Source of the DNA: an uncultured bacterium
Lineage (GTDB): Bacteria > Actinomycetota > Coriobacteriia > Coriobacteriales > Eggerthellaceae
Length of the DNA: 53,429 nt
Direction: 5' to 3'
NCBI GenBank assembly: GCA_937890835.1
Contig: CALADF010000056.1
Span: 1-53,429 of the forward strand
The translations under genes were made by a program, and so were the position numbers. Shown here piece by piece: positions 33,018-42,989 of the stretch (its first letter is position 1; every line of letters begins with the position of its first letter). The notes below the pieces were generated by a model. The model saw only the letters and a list, made by a program, of their open reading frames with translations, had not been told where the DNA came from and searched no databases.

Positions 33018-33560
33018 TTAAATCATCAGCGCAACCGCCGCGCCGATGGCAATAGGCGGGCCGAAAGGCAAATCGCGCAAGACGGGATAACCCGATTCGA
33101 TAGTGGTCAGATCTTTCTCGCCCCACCGCGTGTGCGGCAAGACGATGGCGAACACCAAGCTCACCACGCACGCCGCAAACAAGCATACGACACCGCGCTC
33201 GAGGCCTAGGAACAAGCCCACCACGGCGAGCAGCTTGATGTCGCCGCCTCCCATGGCGCGTTTCTTCGTAACCGCTTCGTAAACCGCCGTCACGAACAAA
33301 AGACCGCCACCGAGAGCAACCGATCCGATTATGCCGTTGGCGAACGAAATTCCCTTGAACGGAGCGGGCGCGACGAAGGCCGTCACGAAGTCGGTGCCGA
33401 CGAGCATGCCACCAAACCCGAGAGCCAGCCTCCATGCAACCCAAAGCCCGAGCATCCCCAGCACAAGCGCATTGGGAATGCGCAGCGTTTTCGCATCGAC
33501 CACCGCAGCTGCGACGAGCAGACCCGCGAAGACGAGATATGCAAATGCCGAGATGATCAT
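33018..33560 (-). CDS. Prepilin peptidase-like A24 membrane aspartic protease
   Basis: A 180-residue protein with about six membrane helices. Both catalytic aspartates of the A24 family are in context: VVDAKTLRIPNAL near residue 22, and the GxGD-type motif MGGGDIKLLAVVGLFLG near residue 107. The N-terminal methyltransferase domain of bifunctional PilD is missing, as in TadV/CpaA and archaeal preflagellin peptidases. It should cut class III signal peptides of Tad/Flp-type pilins; no pilin genes are in the window. It overlaps the radical SAM gene by 4 bases. Confidence 0.85.
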   Translation of the reverse strand: MIISAFAYLVFAGLLVAAAVVDAKTLRIPNALVLGMLGLWVAWRLALGFGGMLVGTDFVTAFVAPAPFKGISFANGIIGSVALGGGLLFVTAVYEAVTKKRAMGGGDIKLLAVVGLFLGLERGVVCLFAACVVSLVFAIVLPHTRWGEKDLTTIESGYPVLRDLPFGPPIAIGAAVALMI

Positions 33561-34906
33561 GCGCCGAAGATCAACTCCCTTTCCGCGCCCGTGAGCGCAG
33601 CGCGAGCCTGGTCGCGCAGGTTGTTCACGCCGATGAAGAACTGGCGCATCATGACTACCATGAGGTAGCGACCCTTCGGCGTGAGCGTCAGCTCGTCGGC
33701 GTTATCGACGGCGAAGGCGCCCGAGGCGCGCATGAACGCCATCTCCACGGGCAGACCCACCTCGATCGAGCAACCGAAATCACGCTTGAATTGCCGCTTG
33801 TCCAGGCGCAAGCCGAACAGCTGCATCATGAAACGGTAACGCATGCGATCGCGCTTCGAGAACGTGGTCTTGCCCATCATGGACATGCGACCGCTCTCGA
33901 TGGCCGTGTTGTAGTCGTTGACGGAGAACGTGTTGACGTAGAGGTTCGAACCCAGATACGTGATGCCGCCCGAGCCGATGGCGGGGTACTCCTCGTAATC
34001 CACCACGTACTCATCGATCATGGCGTTATCGCCGGCGGCGGATGTGCCGCGACGGTTGAACGTCCAAGCGCTGCCGTGCTCGAACAGGCCCACCTCGCCC
34101 TGTGCACCGGGCGCATGGGGTTCCACGCCGGGAAGCGCGCCTGTCAAAAGCTCGCAGATGATCTCGTAATAGCGCTGCTCGCGGTTGTAGTCCACCTTGC
34201 CGACGGTGCGGGCGAGCGACTTCTCCACGCTGGGACTTGCCATCAGCGGATAAAACGTGGTCTGGCTGGCCCCCGACTCGATGACACGCTCGATGTCGCG
34301 GATGAGAATGTCCTCGGTTTGCGCGGGGAAGTTGAATATCATGTCGGCGTTCATGGATGTGAAATACGGGCTCGCGTCCTGGATACGCTCGAGGATCTCC
34401 TGTCCGCAACCGTACTTATCGTAGCGATCCATCTGCTTGAGCAAACCGTCGTCGAAGCTCTGCACGCCGACGGACAAACGCTGCACGCGACCCTGCAGCT
34501 TGTCGAGGTAGCTCGGGATGAGGTGGTTCGGGTTCGTCTCGCTGGAGACCTCCTTGATGGAAAACGTCTCGCGGGCGAGGTCGATGGTGTCGCACAGCTC
34601 GTCAAGCAGGATGGTGGGCGTGCCGCCGCCGATGTAGACGCTGTCGAAATCGTAGCCGAGGTCCTTCAACATGAGCATTTCCTTGCGCATGTTGGCGAAA
34701 TACGGCCGCGCGCGATCCTCCGCATAGGGGAAGCGGTTGAACGAGCAGTATGGGCACAACCTTTCGCAGAAAGGGACGTGCATGTAGAGCATGTAGCGCT
34801 GTCCCGGCACGGGCACAGGCATACGGCACTCGGTGGTGGAATTGAGCTTCAGATATTTATTCGTGCACTGGCGCACGACCGACGTGAGCATTCTCTCAGA
34901 TAGCAT
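33557..34906 (-). CDS. Radical SAM protein, coproporphyrinogen oxidase / HemW-like
   Basis: A 449-residue radical SAM enzyme. YMHVPFCERLCPYCSF carries the CxxxCxxC motif that binds the 4Fe-4S cluster; VYIGGGTPTIL is the GGTP SAM-binding motif; RLSVGVQSFDD and MNADMIFNFPAQTED follow as in HemN/HemW. The fourth cysteine of true oxygen-independent coproporphyrinogen oxidase (CxC) is absent, favouring a HemW-like haem chaperone or a ChuW/HutW-like haem-related enzyme. A C-terminal winged-helix-like region (NADELTLTPKGRYLMVVMMRQF) matches the HemN_C domain. GAGAGG precedes the ATG. Confidence 0.82.
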   Translation of the reverse strand: MLSERMLTSVVRQCTNKYLKLNSTTECRMPVPVPGQRYMLYMHVPFCERLCPYCSFNRFPYAEDRARPYFANMRKEMLMLKDLGYDFDSVYIGGGTPTILLDELCDTIDLARETFSIKEVSSETNPNHLIPSYLDKLQGRVQRLSVGVQSFDDGLLKQMDRYDKYGCGQEILERIQDASPYFTSMNADMIFNFPAQTEDILIRDIERVIESGASQTTFYPLMASPSVEKSLARTVGKVDYNREQRYYEIICELLTGALPGVEPHAPGAQGEVGLFEHGSAWTFNRRGTSAAGDNAMIDEYVVDYEEYPAIGSGGITYLGSNLYVNTFSVNDYNTAIESGRMSMMGKTTFSKRDRMRYRFMMQLFGLRLDKRQFKRDFGCSIEVGLPVEMAFMRASGAFAVDNADELTLTPKGRYLMVVMMRQFFIGVNNLRDQARAALTGAERELIFGA

Positions 34907-35075
34907 GAATACCTCTCAGTAATATCGCGCCGCGCAAAAGCGAGGCGAATGCACGGCACGGCAACGTACCGCGACGGCGCCCGACGCGGGCGGGCGGCGA
35001 ACGATCTTCCATGATTCGCGGAAGCTTACCATACACCCGTTCCGCGATAGACCTCGATCGTAAACGGTAACATAA

Positions 35076-35105
35076 CAAACGCGCCCGCCGTGTCGGGCGG
35101 GCGCG
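35076..35105 (-). terminator. Terminator after purD
   Basis: Minus-strand hairpin with arms CGCGCCCGCC and GGCGGGCGCG (35080-35089 with 35096-35105), followed by GTTTGTTATGTT. Confidence 0.75.
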
Positions 35106-35111
35106 ATGCTT

Positions 35112-36401
35112 TTACTCCCAGGCGGAACGGCCCGCGAGGGCTTTCCTGCCTATGTCGCTTCGAAGTTGCTTGCCTTCGAAATTGATGAGGTCGCACGCCT
35201 CGTAAGCGCGTTCACGCGCCTCCTCGAACGTGTCACCGAGCGCGACGACGTTGAGCACGCGCCCGCCGTTGGTGACGAGCTCCCCGTCGGCGTTGCGCTT
35301 GGTGCCCGCGTGGAACACCATGACGCCGTCGATATCCTCGGCCTCTTCTATCCCGAGGACGACCTTGCCCTTCTCGTAAGCCCCGGGGTATCCCTCGCTT
35401 GCCAAGACGACGCACACCGCCCAGGACTCCGACCACGCGAGGTCGATATCGTCCGCGCGACCCTCGGCGACCGCCAGCATGACATCCACCAGATCGCTCT
35501 CCAAGCGCGGCAAGACGACCTGCGTCTCGGGGTCGCCGAAGCGCGCGTTGAATTCCACGACCTTCGGGCCCGCGGGCGTCAGCATGAAACCGCCGTAGAG
35601 CGTCCCGCGGTAATCCAGCCCGAACGGCGCGCGGGCGGTGGCTGCGGCAGCATCCTCCATGATGCTCACCATGGCAGCCATCTCCTCGTCGGTAACAATC
35701 GGCACGGGAGAGTACACGCCCATGCCGCCGGTGTTGGGACCCATATCGCCATCGTAGGCGCGCTTATGATCCTGCGCAGGCGCCATGGGGAAGGACTTCC
35801 CGTTCGTCACGAAGCACAGAAGCGAGCACTCGGGGCCGGTCATGCACTCCTCGATGACCACCGTCGCGCCGGCGGAACCGAACGCGCCGTCGAAGCACGC
35901 GCGAACGGCTTCCTCGGCGTCCTCGGGCGTCTCGGCGACGACGACGCCTTTACCCGCAGCAAGGCCGTCCGCTTTGATGACGATCGGCGCACCTTGCTCG
36001 CGCACATAGGCGAGCGCGGGCTCCTCGGCGTCGAAGACGGCGTACGCAGCCGTGGGAATGCCGTTTTCCAACATGAACTTCTTCGAGTAGGACTTCGAGC
36101 CTTCGAGCTGCGCGCCGTCGGCGTTCGGGCCGAACACGGCCACGCCCGCCTCGCGCAGAACATCGGCGACACCCTTGACCAGCGGGGCCTCGGGGCCGAT
36201 GACGACCAATCCTATTTGACGCTCGCGCACGAAATCCAACACGGCCTGAGCGTCCATCATGTCGATGTCGACGTTGACGGCCAAGCCGTCGGTACCGCCG
36301 TTGCCCGGCGCGACGTAGAGCGCGTCGGTTCGCGGCGATGCGGCCAGCGCCCACGTGATCGCATGCTCACGACCACCCGAACCCAAAACCAGAATATTCA
36401 T
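35112..36401 (-). CDS. purD: Phosphoribosylamine-glycine ligase (GAR synthetase)
   Basis: A 429-residue ATP-grasp enzyme of purine synthesis that joins glycine to phosphoribosylamine. NILVLGSGGREHAITWAL is the N-terminal signature; IVIKADGLAAGKGVVVAET is the ATP-grasp lysine loop; GPECSLLCFV, DGDMGPNTGGMGVYSPVP and VVEFNARFGDPETQV are family blocks with metal-binding Glu/Asn. Length is normal. AAAGG lies before the ATG. Transcribed in the same direction as purA upstream. Confidence 0.96.
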   Translation of the reverse strand: MNILVLGSGGREHAITWALAASPRTDALYVAPGNGGTDGLAVNVDIDMMDAQAVLDFVRERQIGLVVIGPEAPLVKGVADVLREAGVAVFGPNADGAQLEGSKSYSKKFMLENGIPTAAYAVFDAEEPALAYVREQGAPIVIKADGLAAGKGVVVAETPEDAEEAVRACFDGAFGSAGATVVIEECMTGPECSLLCFVTNGKSFPMAPAQDHKRAYDGDMGPNTGGMGVYSPVPIVTDEEMAAMVSIMEDAAAATARAPFGLDYRGTLYGGFMLTPAGPKVVEFNARFGDPETQVVLPRLESDLVDVMLAVAEGRADDIDLAWSESWAVCVVLASEGYPGAYEKGKVVLGIEEAEDIDGVMVFHAGTKRNADGELVTNGGRVLNVVALGDTFEEARERAYEACDLINFEGKQLRSDIGRKALAGRSAWE

Positions 36402-36477
36402 CGTTACCTTTCCCCCTATAGAAAGAAACCGTATCGCGCGATGAGCGCGAAGCGAATACCGTCGTCTGCACCCAGAC

Positions 36478-36507
36478 GAAACGCGCGGACCGCCACAGGT
36501 CCGCGCG
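36478..36507 (-). terminator. Hairpin between purA and purD
   Basis: CGCGCGGACC (36482-36491) pairs with GGTCCGCGCG (36498-36507); TTT follows on the minus strand. Likely terminator of purA, possibly leaky. Confidence 0.65.
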
Positions 36508-36519
36508 GATGGGCCGACT

Positions 36520-37830
36520 TTACCAACGACGCATGATCGTCTGATCGCGATCGGGGCCGACGCTGACGATCGACATGGACACGCCCGTGATCTTCTCGAG
36601 ATACTCCACGTATTTGCGCGTGTTCTCCGGAAGTTCCTCGTAGGTCTTGCACTCGGTGATGTCGACGCCCTTCCAGCCGGGCAGCTCCTCGTAGATGGGC
36701 TTGGCGTGGAAGAGGACCGACTGTTGCATGGGGAAGTAGTCGTAACGTTTCCCTTCGCATTCGTAGGCGACGCACACTTTAATGGTGTCGAAGGCGGATA
36801 AGACGTCGAGCTTGGTGAGCGCGACGTCGGTGAGACCGTTCACCTCGGCGGCATAGCGGGCGATGACCGCGTCGAACCAACCACAGCGGCGCTTGCGACC
36901 CGTGGTGACGCCGAACTCATGACCGACGCTGCACAACGTCTCGCCGTCAACGGCGTCCTGACCCTGGCCGCCGTCCTCGGCGAACAGAAGCTCGGTGGGG
37001 AAGGGACCGCCGCCGACGCGAGTAACGTACGCCTTCTGAATGCCCAGCACGCGATTGATGGCCGTCGGGCCCACGCCCGTGCCCGTCGCCGCGCCGCCGG
37101 CGCAGCAGCTCGAGGACGTGACGTAAGGGTAGGTTCCGTGGTCGATGTCGAGCAGCGTTCCCTGCGCACCCTCGAACAGGATGTTCTTACCGTCGCGCAG
37201 CGCGTTGTTCAGCAGCTGCGCGGTCTCGTCCATGTAAGGCTTGAGAATGCGCGCGTAAGGCAGGTATTCCTCGCAGATCTCCTCGACCGTATAGGTGTGC
37301 AGACCGTAAATCTTCTCGAGGATGGGGTTTTTCTGCGCGAGCGCGGTCTCCACCTTCAAACGGAAGATCTTCTCGTCGAGAAGGTCTTGGATGCGGATGC
37401 CCTTTCGAGCGGCCTTGTCCTGATAGCACGGGCCGATGCCGCGCTTCGTCGTGCCGATCTGGTTCTTGCCCAAGCGCTTCTCGTCTGCGCCGTCGAGGTC
37501 TTTGTGGTAAGGCATGATGACATGAGCGTCGCACGAGATCTTCAGGCGGGAGCAGGAGATGCCCTCGGCTTCGAGCATGGCCATCTCCTTGACGAGCACG
37601 CCCGGATCGATGATCACGCCGTTGCCGATGACGGGAACCGCGTTCTCGTACATGACGCCGGAGGGCATCAGGTGAAGCGCGAGCTTCTTATCGCCGTGGA
37701 TGACCGTGTGCCCGGCGTTGTTCCCCCCCTGGAATCGCACGACGTAATCGAATTCTCTCGCGATGAGATCGGTGATCTTACCTTTACCTTCGTCGCCCCA
37801 CTGAGCGCCGACCAGCACCGTACTCGGCAT
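36520..37830 (-). CDS. purA: Adenylosuccinate synthetase
   Basis: A 436-residue GTP-dependent enzyme joining IMP and aspartate on the way to AMP. It has VGAQWGDEGKGKITD (P-loop), FQGGNNAGHTVIHGDKKLALHL, QIGTTKRGIGPCYQDKAARKGIR, EGAQGTLLDIDHGTYPYVTSS (shown here in part), and TGRKRRCGWFD. The ATG at 37830 has AAGGATG about 5 bases upstream and matches the family N-terminus; a longer in-frame extension to 37989 has no support. Confidence 0.96.
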   Translation of the reverse strand: MPSTVLVGAQWGDEGKGKITDLIAREFDYVVRFQGGNNAGHTVIHGDKKLALHLMPSGVMYENAVPVIGNGVIIDPGVLVKEMAMLEAEGISCSRLKISCDAHVIMPYHKDLDGADEKRLGKNQIGTTKRGIGPCYQDKAARKGIRIQDLLDEKIFRLKVETALAQKNPILEKIYGLHTYTVEEICEEYLPYARILKPYMDETAQLLNNALRDGKNILFEGAQGTLLDIDHGTYPYVTSSSCCAGGAATGTGVGPTAINRVLGIQKAYVTRVGGGPFPTELLFAEDGGQGQDAVDGETLCSVGHEFGVTTGRKRRCGWFDAVIARYAAEVNGLTDVALTKLDVLSAFDTIKVCVAYECEGKRYDYFPMQQSVLFHAKPIYEELPGWKGVDITECKTYEELPENTRKYVEYLEKITGVSMSIVSVGPDRDQTIMRRW

Positions 37831-38017
37831 GGCCCATCCTTTCGTTATCTTCATTCGCGACGGAATTCGCGGCGCTTCATATCCAAGAGCGCACGATCCG
37901 TCTCGTAAGCTTAACAGTATAGTACAGCGCCCGAACACCACGCGGGTGCGCAGGATTCTTACCTGATCAACTCCAAGGTAAACGAACAATTCCTCCGCGG
38001 GTATCGGCCTTGATCCG

Positions 38018-40210
38018 CTAGAGCCTCGTCACGCTCACCGGCAGCTCGGATTCCTCGCCCGCCTGGACGAGCGAGGACACCACCTCCTCGTGGCAGGTGA
38101 GCAAGATCACCTGACGTACGCCGGAGAGCTCGACGAGCGCACGGGCCGCACCATGACGGCGCCGCGCATCGAAGTGAACGAGCATGTCGTCGGCCACCAC
38201 GGGGATGCATCGCCCTACGCTGTCGGAGCATTTGAGCAGGGCCATGCGCAGCGCGAGATACAGCTGCTGGCAAGTCGCCGTCGACAAATGCCGAGGCTCG
38301 CGTTCGACACGTGCGTCGTCGACGATGCGAACCTCACCGTCATCGGCAAGGCGAACCCCCGTCCATCGACCGTCCGTCATCAACGACAGCAGACGTCCCG
38401 CTTCCGCGAACACCTCGGGCTGGCTCCGGGCCTCCCACGACGACACGGCGTCTTCGAGCATACGGCAGGCGATCAGCAATCGCGCGAAATCGCGCGTTGC
38501 GTCCTCAATGCGGGCGAGCACTTCGTGGTAGCGCGTTTTGAGCAGATCGAACTCGTTCTCGTCGCGGAAGTGCGAAAGCTTCTGGTTTAACTCGCCGCTG
38601 CGGCGGTTCACCTCGTCGCAGCGTTCGCGCAAGCCGGATCGCTCCGATGTCAGCTCGTTTGCGCGTGCGGCGAGATCTCGCACGGACGCATCGGGCGCGG
38701 CCTCGACGCGCGCGCACGCTGCGGCGCGCCTCTCGCTCAACGTCGCGATTCTCAGCTCTATCTCATCCACACGCTGCGAAGTCGCCTGCTGACGTTGCCG
38801 ATCGAGGGCCATGTCGGCACGCACGTCCTTCGCCTCGTCGAGCATCACGCGTGCGCGTCGAAGGCTTCCAGCGGTTGCAAGACCTGTCTCCTCGAGAGCC
38901 CGCGCGGCGTCCGACTGCAAACGCTCCACCTCATCGGCGCAGGCCGCAAGCGTCTTCTCCTCCTGCAGCATCTGCTCATGCGCTGCCTCGAGGCGCTCAA
39001 GGCGCTCCGTATCCCGTCGATCGGGTTTGAACAGCATCACGAGCGCCGCGGCGGCGAGCACCAACCCGAAAAACACCATGACCAACCCGAGAGCCGCGTA
39101 AGAAAGACTCCCCGCGTTGCGCCCCTGCACGAACAGGGGAACGCCCACGATGACGAGCAGCGCGCACAATGCCGCCGATACGCCGATCTGCACCAGGCGC
39201 CGAACGCTGCCGAACGGGGCCTTCGCGCGAGCGCGCGTCGACTCCTCGAGCGCGGCGTACGTCGCTCTCGCGCTCCGGTGCGCGTCACGGGCGGATTCGA
39301 GACGATGCCCGGCCTTTGCTTCGGCGTCGATGAGCGCGTCGATGCGCTCGCGCAGCGCACGGTCCTCGGCGCCCGACATGTTCGCAAGCTTGCGTCCAAT
39401 CGCACGTTCGCGAGAGCGGCGGTCGGCGACGGCGCGGCGCTCGTCGTCGTGAAGTCGACTGAGCTCTCCCTGCAACGAGGTAAGCTCGGCGTCGATCTTT
39501 CCCACCTCGGATCGACATGCCGCAAGTTCGTCAAGCTCGGCCTGCACGGATTCCACCCGAGCGTTGAGGGATGCGCGGACCGTCTCAAGGTCGTGAAGCT
39601 CGCGCGCCTCCTCGCGCAGAAGATCGGCTTCACGCGTAGCCTGCTCGACCTCGCGCTGCAGCTCGTCGCGACGGATGGTCAAGTTGACGAGCGACTCGCG
39701 CGCGGAGGCGGCTCGAGATGTGAACGCAGCAGCCCTCGCGCGCAGCTTGGACAGCACGCCTGCGGGGGACATCTGGGCCCCGGCGCCCGCGGTGAGGAAG
39801 CGAGCGGTCATGTCCTGCGCGCCCTTAAGCGCGAGCAGCTCATCGCTGGTCAGGGAGAACATGGTTCGATACGTGTCGCGGTCGATATCGTCGAGAAGCT
39901 CGGAATCGCCCTGCACGCCATCGGCGTTGCGAACGCGCCGAAGCTCCTTCGGAGCGCCGCCCTCTTCGCGGCTGGCGAACAGCAACGATCCGGCACGTTC
40001 CGCCCCATCGGGCTTGTACGTGTTCTTGGCGCCCCGAGCTTCCTCCCATCCGAACATGACGCCGTCGATGAACGACGCGAGCGTGGTCTTGCCCGCCTCG
40101 TTCTCACCGAACATCACGTTGAGACCGCGGCTTAGAGGGCCGACGTTTCGGCAGCTCATGGAGCCGAAACGCTCGATGCGCAGATATTCGAGAAAATGAG
40201 TCGGCTCCAT
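38018..40210 (-). CDS. SMC/Rad50-like AAA ATPase, YhaN type
   Basis: A 730-residue protein. Walker A is FGENEAGKTTLASFID (residues about 35-50). Long heptad-like regions, rich in Glu/Arg/Ala, span roughly 180-310 and 410-590 and frame a central double membrane-type hydrophobic hairpin (VGVSAALCALLVIVGVPLF; ALGLVMVFFGLVLAAAAL). The C-terminus has the ABC signature QQLYLALRMALL and Walker B CIPVVADDMLVHFD. The hydrophobic insertion is typical of B. subtilis YhaN. With the YhaO-like nuclease it forms a Rad50/Mre11-like DNA repair complex. The ATG shares one base with the upstream TGA. Confidence 0.85.
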   Translation of the reverse strand: MEPTHFLEYLRIERFGSMSCRNVGPLSRGLNVMFGENEAGKTTLASFIDGVMFGWEEARGAKNTYKPDGAERAGSLLFASREEGGAPKELRRVRNADGVQGDSELLDDIDRDTYRTMFSLTSDELLALKGAQDMTARFLTAGAGAQMSPAGVLSKLRARAAAFTSRAASARESLVNLTIRRDELQREVEQATREADLLREEARELHDLETVRASLNARVESVQAELDELAACRSEVGKIDAELTSLQGELSRLHDDERRAVADRRSRERAIGRKLANMSGAEDRALRERIDALIDAEAKAGHRLESARDAHRSARATYAALEESTRARAKAPFGSVRRLVQIGVSAALCALLVIVGVPLFVQGRNAGSLSYAALGLVMVFFGLVLAAAALVMLFKPDRRDTERLERLEAAHEQMLQEEKTLAACADEVERLQSDAARALEETGLATAGSLRRARVMLDEAKDVRADMALDRQRQQATSQRVDEIELRIATLSERRAAACARVEAAPDASVRDLAARANELTSERSGLRERCDEVNRRSGELNQKLSHFRDENEFDLLKTRYHEVLARIEDATRDFARLLIACRMLEDAVSSWEARSQPEVFAEAGRLLSLMTDGRWTGVRLADDGEVRIVDDARVEREPRHLSTATCQQLYLALRMALLKCSDSVGRCIPVVADDMLVHFDARRRHGAARALVELSGVRQVILLTCHEEVVSSLVQAGEESELPVSVTRL

Positions 40211-41481
40211 CACGCCTCCCCCCTCATCAACAGGTCCACGACGAGATCCTCCGCCTCGGCGGCAACCTCGTCCAGTTCATCGAGGAGCGATGCGGGGACG
40301 ACCGCGCCGCGCTTGAGGAAGGATTCCTGCAAATACCGGGCAAGTTCCTCCTTGTCATCTCGTTGACGGCGAGCCGAACGAAGGAACGTCGAAGGGAACA
40401 AACCCTCGCGCATGAGCGCATCGCGATCGATCGGCGCACGCGTGCGATCGACGAGCGAATCGACGAAGAAATCGGGGTATCGCTCGATCAAGGCGCTGCG
40501 AACATCCTCAAGCACACCCGGACGGGCAAGCACGTCGTGAAGTTCCGTCTCGCCGTCGAGCGTGATGCGCGAGATCATCCAATCGCAGCGGCTCGGCCCG
40601 TTCGCATCGAACTGAGCGCGCATAACCGCATCGACCATAGCCGAAACCGTGGAGCAGGCGGATACGTCAACGGTAAGCTGCTGCCAGGTAATGCTCGCCG
40701 AAGGAACGAACTCGACGCGGTTCGACGCGCCCTCCTCGAGGGTCACCATGTTGAAACCGCGTTTGCCCGTCTCCTTCACATCACGTCCCTGAATGCAGCC
40801 CGCGTAGGCGATGCGGGGATTCGATTTGTCGTCCACCATCGGCGTATGCACGTGTCCGAGAGCCCAGTAATCGAACCCCGCGCGGCGAAGCACGCGCGGA
40901 TCGCTCGGAGCTTTATGAACATCGAGATCAAGTCCCGTATGAAGAATCCCGACTCCGAAAGGCGCTGCATGGGCGCGCACGCCGAGCGCCGCGTCGGCCG
41001 CCTCCCGCGTCAAACCCGATGCGATGTCCTCGTCTTTCGGCCAGACGCTGTTCATGAACCCGCGGCCGGCGAGCACGCACATCGGCTCCCCTCCACGCTC
41101 GTACAGCAGGTAATCGGGCTTCGAGGCGGCAAGCATGTGCGCGCCCTCGGGCAAGGCGAAGAAGTCGTGGCTCCACGACGAATAAGGGTCGTGATTCCCT
41201 GTGCACAGATACACCGGAATGCCCGCTTCGGTCAGTTTCTCCAACCCCTCGAAGAAGCATCGATAATCGGAGAAGGAGGCGTGCGAATTATCGAATACGT
41301 CGCCGGCGATGACGACGAAATCGACGTTTCGCTCCAGCGCCGTTTCGACGACTTTCGCATATGCGTTCGGTATGGCCTCGGAAAGGCGGTTCGCCCATCG
41401 CTCGGATATCGCGCGCATTCCTCGAAACGGCGCGCCGAGATGAAGATCCGACGTATGCACGAAGGTGATCTTGCGAGCCAT
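40210..41481 (-). CDS. DNA repair exonuclease, YhaO/SbcD (Mre11-like)
   Basis: A 423-residue calcineurin-type metallophosphoesterase. Metal-ligand blocks are in order: FVHTSDLHLGAP (D, H), VIAGDVFDNSHAS (D), YLCTGNHDPYSSW (N, H), GILHTG (H) and DYWALGHVHTPM (H.H). This is the nuclease partner of the downstream ATPase and should process double-strand break ends. The ATG at 41481 has GAGGTGG upstream; a GTG three codons earlier is less likely. The gene follows dnaB by 51 bases in the same direction. Confidence 0.9.
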   Translation of the reverse strand: MARKITFVHTSDLHLGAPFRGMRAISERWANRLSEAIPNAYAKVVETALERNVDFVVIAGDVFDNSHASFSDYRCFFEGLEKLTEAGIPVYLCTGNHDPYSSWSHDFFALPEGAHMLAASKPDYLLYERGGEPMCVLAGRGFMNSVWPKDEDIASGLTREAADAALGVRAHAAPFGVGILHTGLDLDVHKAPSDPRVLRRAGFDYWALGHVHTPMVDDKSNPRIAYAGCIQGRDVKETGKRGFNMVTLEEGASNRVEFVPSASITWQQLTVDVSACSTVSAMVDAVMRAQFDANGPSRCDWMISRITLDGETELHDVLARPGVLEDVRSALIERYPDFFVDSLVDRTRAPIDRDALMREGLFPSTFLRSARRQRDDKEELARYLQESFLKRGAVVPASLLDELDEVAAEAEDLVVDLLMRGEA

Positions 41482-41532
41482 GGCGGCCACCTCGCTTTCT
41501 CAATTCATGTCGGCGCCGAGCCGGCGCCTTCG

Positions 41533-42948
41533 CTAGTAGCCTCCGACGCGCGAGTCGTCGACGAAGTCCATGAACTTCGTGTACTCGGGGTTGAAGGCAA
41601 GAGTGATATCCTTCGTCGGACCGTTGCGATGCTTCGCGACGATGAGCTCCGCCGTGCCAAGATCGGGGCGGTCCTCGCTTTCCGCCTCCATCTCGTCCAT
41701 CGAGCGGTCGATGAACATGACGATGTCGGCGTCCTGCTCAATGGAACCCGATTCGCGAAGGTCGGAGAGCATGGGGCGCTTCTTGCCGCGCATCTCAACC
41801 GCGCGGGAGAGCTGGGACAACGCGATAACCGGCATGTCCATCTCCTTCGCGAGAACCTTCAGTCCACGTGAGATCTCGCCGACCTCGACGGCGCGGTTGC
41901 CGTCCTTACGCGTCGCAGGCGGCTGCATGAGCTGCAGATAGTCGACGATGATAAGACCTTTTCCCGCACCTGAGGCATGACGTAATTCGCGGCGAGCCTT
42001 GGCGCGAGCTTCGAGAATGGACAAGCCGGGCGAATCGTCGATGTAGAGCTCGAGTTTCGACAACGAGTTCATCGCCTCGGCGAGAGCGCCCCAGTCGCCC
42101 TCGGAGACGAAGCCACCGCGAATCTTCGACAAGCTGACACGCGCCTCGGCGCACAGGATACGCTGGACCAGCTGCGCACCGCTCATCTCCAACGAGAAGA
42201 AGGCGACGGCGGCACCCGACTTCGCCGCGTTGATGGCGAGATTGAGGGCGAACGACGTCTTTCCGACACCGGGACGCGCCGCGAGGATGACCAGGTCACC
42301 ACCGCGAAAGCCGTGAAACAGGTCGTCGGCGTCCTTGAAGCCGGTCGGCACGCCCGCCATATGGCTCTGCTGCTCGGAAAGCTTGGTGATGTCCTCGAAT
42401 GCCTCGGTGAGCAGCACGTCCATTTTCGTGAAGGTTGAGGACACGCGCTTCTCCGTGACGTTGAAGAGCATCTTCTCCGCCTCTTCGACGACCTGGTTCA
42501 AATCGTCAGGCGCGTCGTAGGCGAGGGCGTTGATATCGGCGGCGGCGTAGACGAGCTCGCGTAGGATGGCGGTGCGCTTGACGATTTCCGCATGCCGTTG
42601 CCAGTTGGTCAGCGCGAACGTGTTGTCAGCGAGCTCGGCGAGGTAAGCGCGGCCGCCGATCGCCTCGAGCTGCCCTTTCGACTGCAGAGTGTCGGACAAC
42701 GCAATGGGGTCGACGGGAATGCGCCGAACCGAAAGATCGTAGATGGATTCGAAGATGATGCGATGAGCAGGGCGGAAGAAGTTCTCCGGGCGCAGGCGCA
42801 AGACGAGCTCCTCGACGACTTCGGTGTTGAGCATGCAGGCTGCGAGGACCGACTGCTCCGCGTCGATGTCTTGCGGCAGCTGCGCGCGCTTGGCGGGATC
42901 GAGAGTCTCCGCAGTCGTGTGAGCGTTGTTTTTTGCCTGGCCTCGCAT
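41533..42948 (-). CDS. dnaB: Replicative DNA helicase
   Basis: A 471-residue hexameric helicase of the replisome. The N-terminal domain (DIDAEQSVLAACMLNTEVVEEL) precedes the RecA-like motor: Walker A LAARPGVGKTSFALNLA, then FFSLEMSGAQLVQRIL, Walker B LIIVDYLQLMQPP, and DLRESGSIEQDADIVMFIDR. No intein. AAGGAGGG precedes the ATG. Last gene of the rpsF-ssb-rpsR-rplI-dnaB series, a standard arrangement. Confidence 0.97.
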   Translation of the reverse strand: MRGQAKNNAHTTAETLDPAKRAQLPQDIDAEQSVLAACMLNTEVVEELVLRLRPENFFRPAHRIIFESIYDLSVRRIPVDPIALSDTLQSKGQLEAIGGRAYLAELADNTFALTNWQRHAEIVKRTAILRELVYAAADINALAYDAPDDLNQVVEEAEKMLFNVTEKRVSSTFTKMDVLLTEAFEDITKLSEQQSHMAGVPTGFKDADDLFHGFRGGDLVILAARPGVGKTSFALNLAINAAKSGAAVAFFSLEMSGAQLVQRILCAEARVSLSKIRGGFVSEGDWGALAEAMNSLSKLELYIDDSPGLSILEARAKARRELRHASGAGKGLIIVDYLQLMQPPATRKDGNRAVEVGEISRGLKVLAKEMDMPVIALSQLSRAVEMRGKKRPMLSDLRESGSIEQDADIVMFIDRSMDEMEAESEDRPDLGTAELIVAKHRNGPTKDITLAFNPEYTKFMDFVDDSRVGGY

Positions 42949-42989
42949 CTGCCCTCCTTGGATTCGACAGTACCCCCATGGTAACGCAT

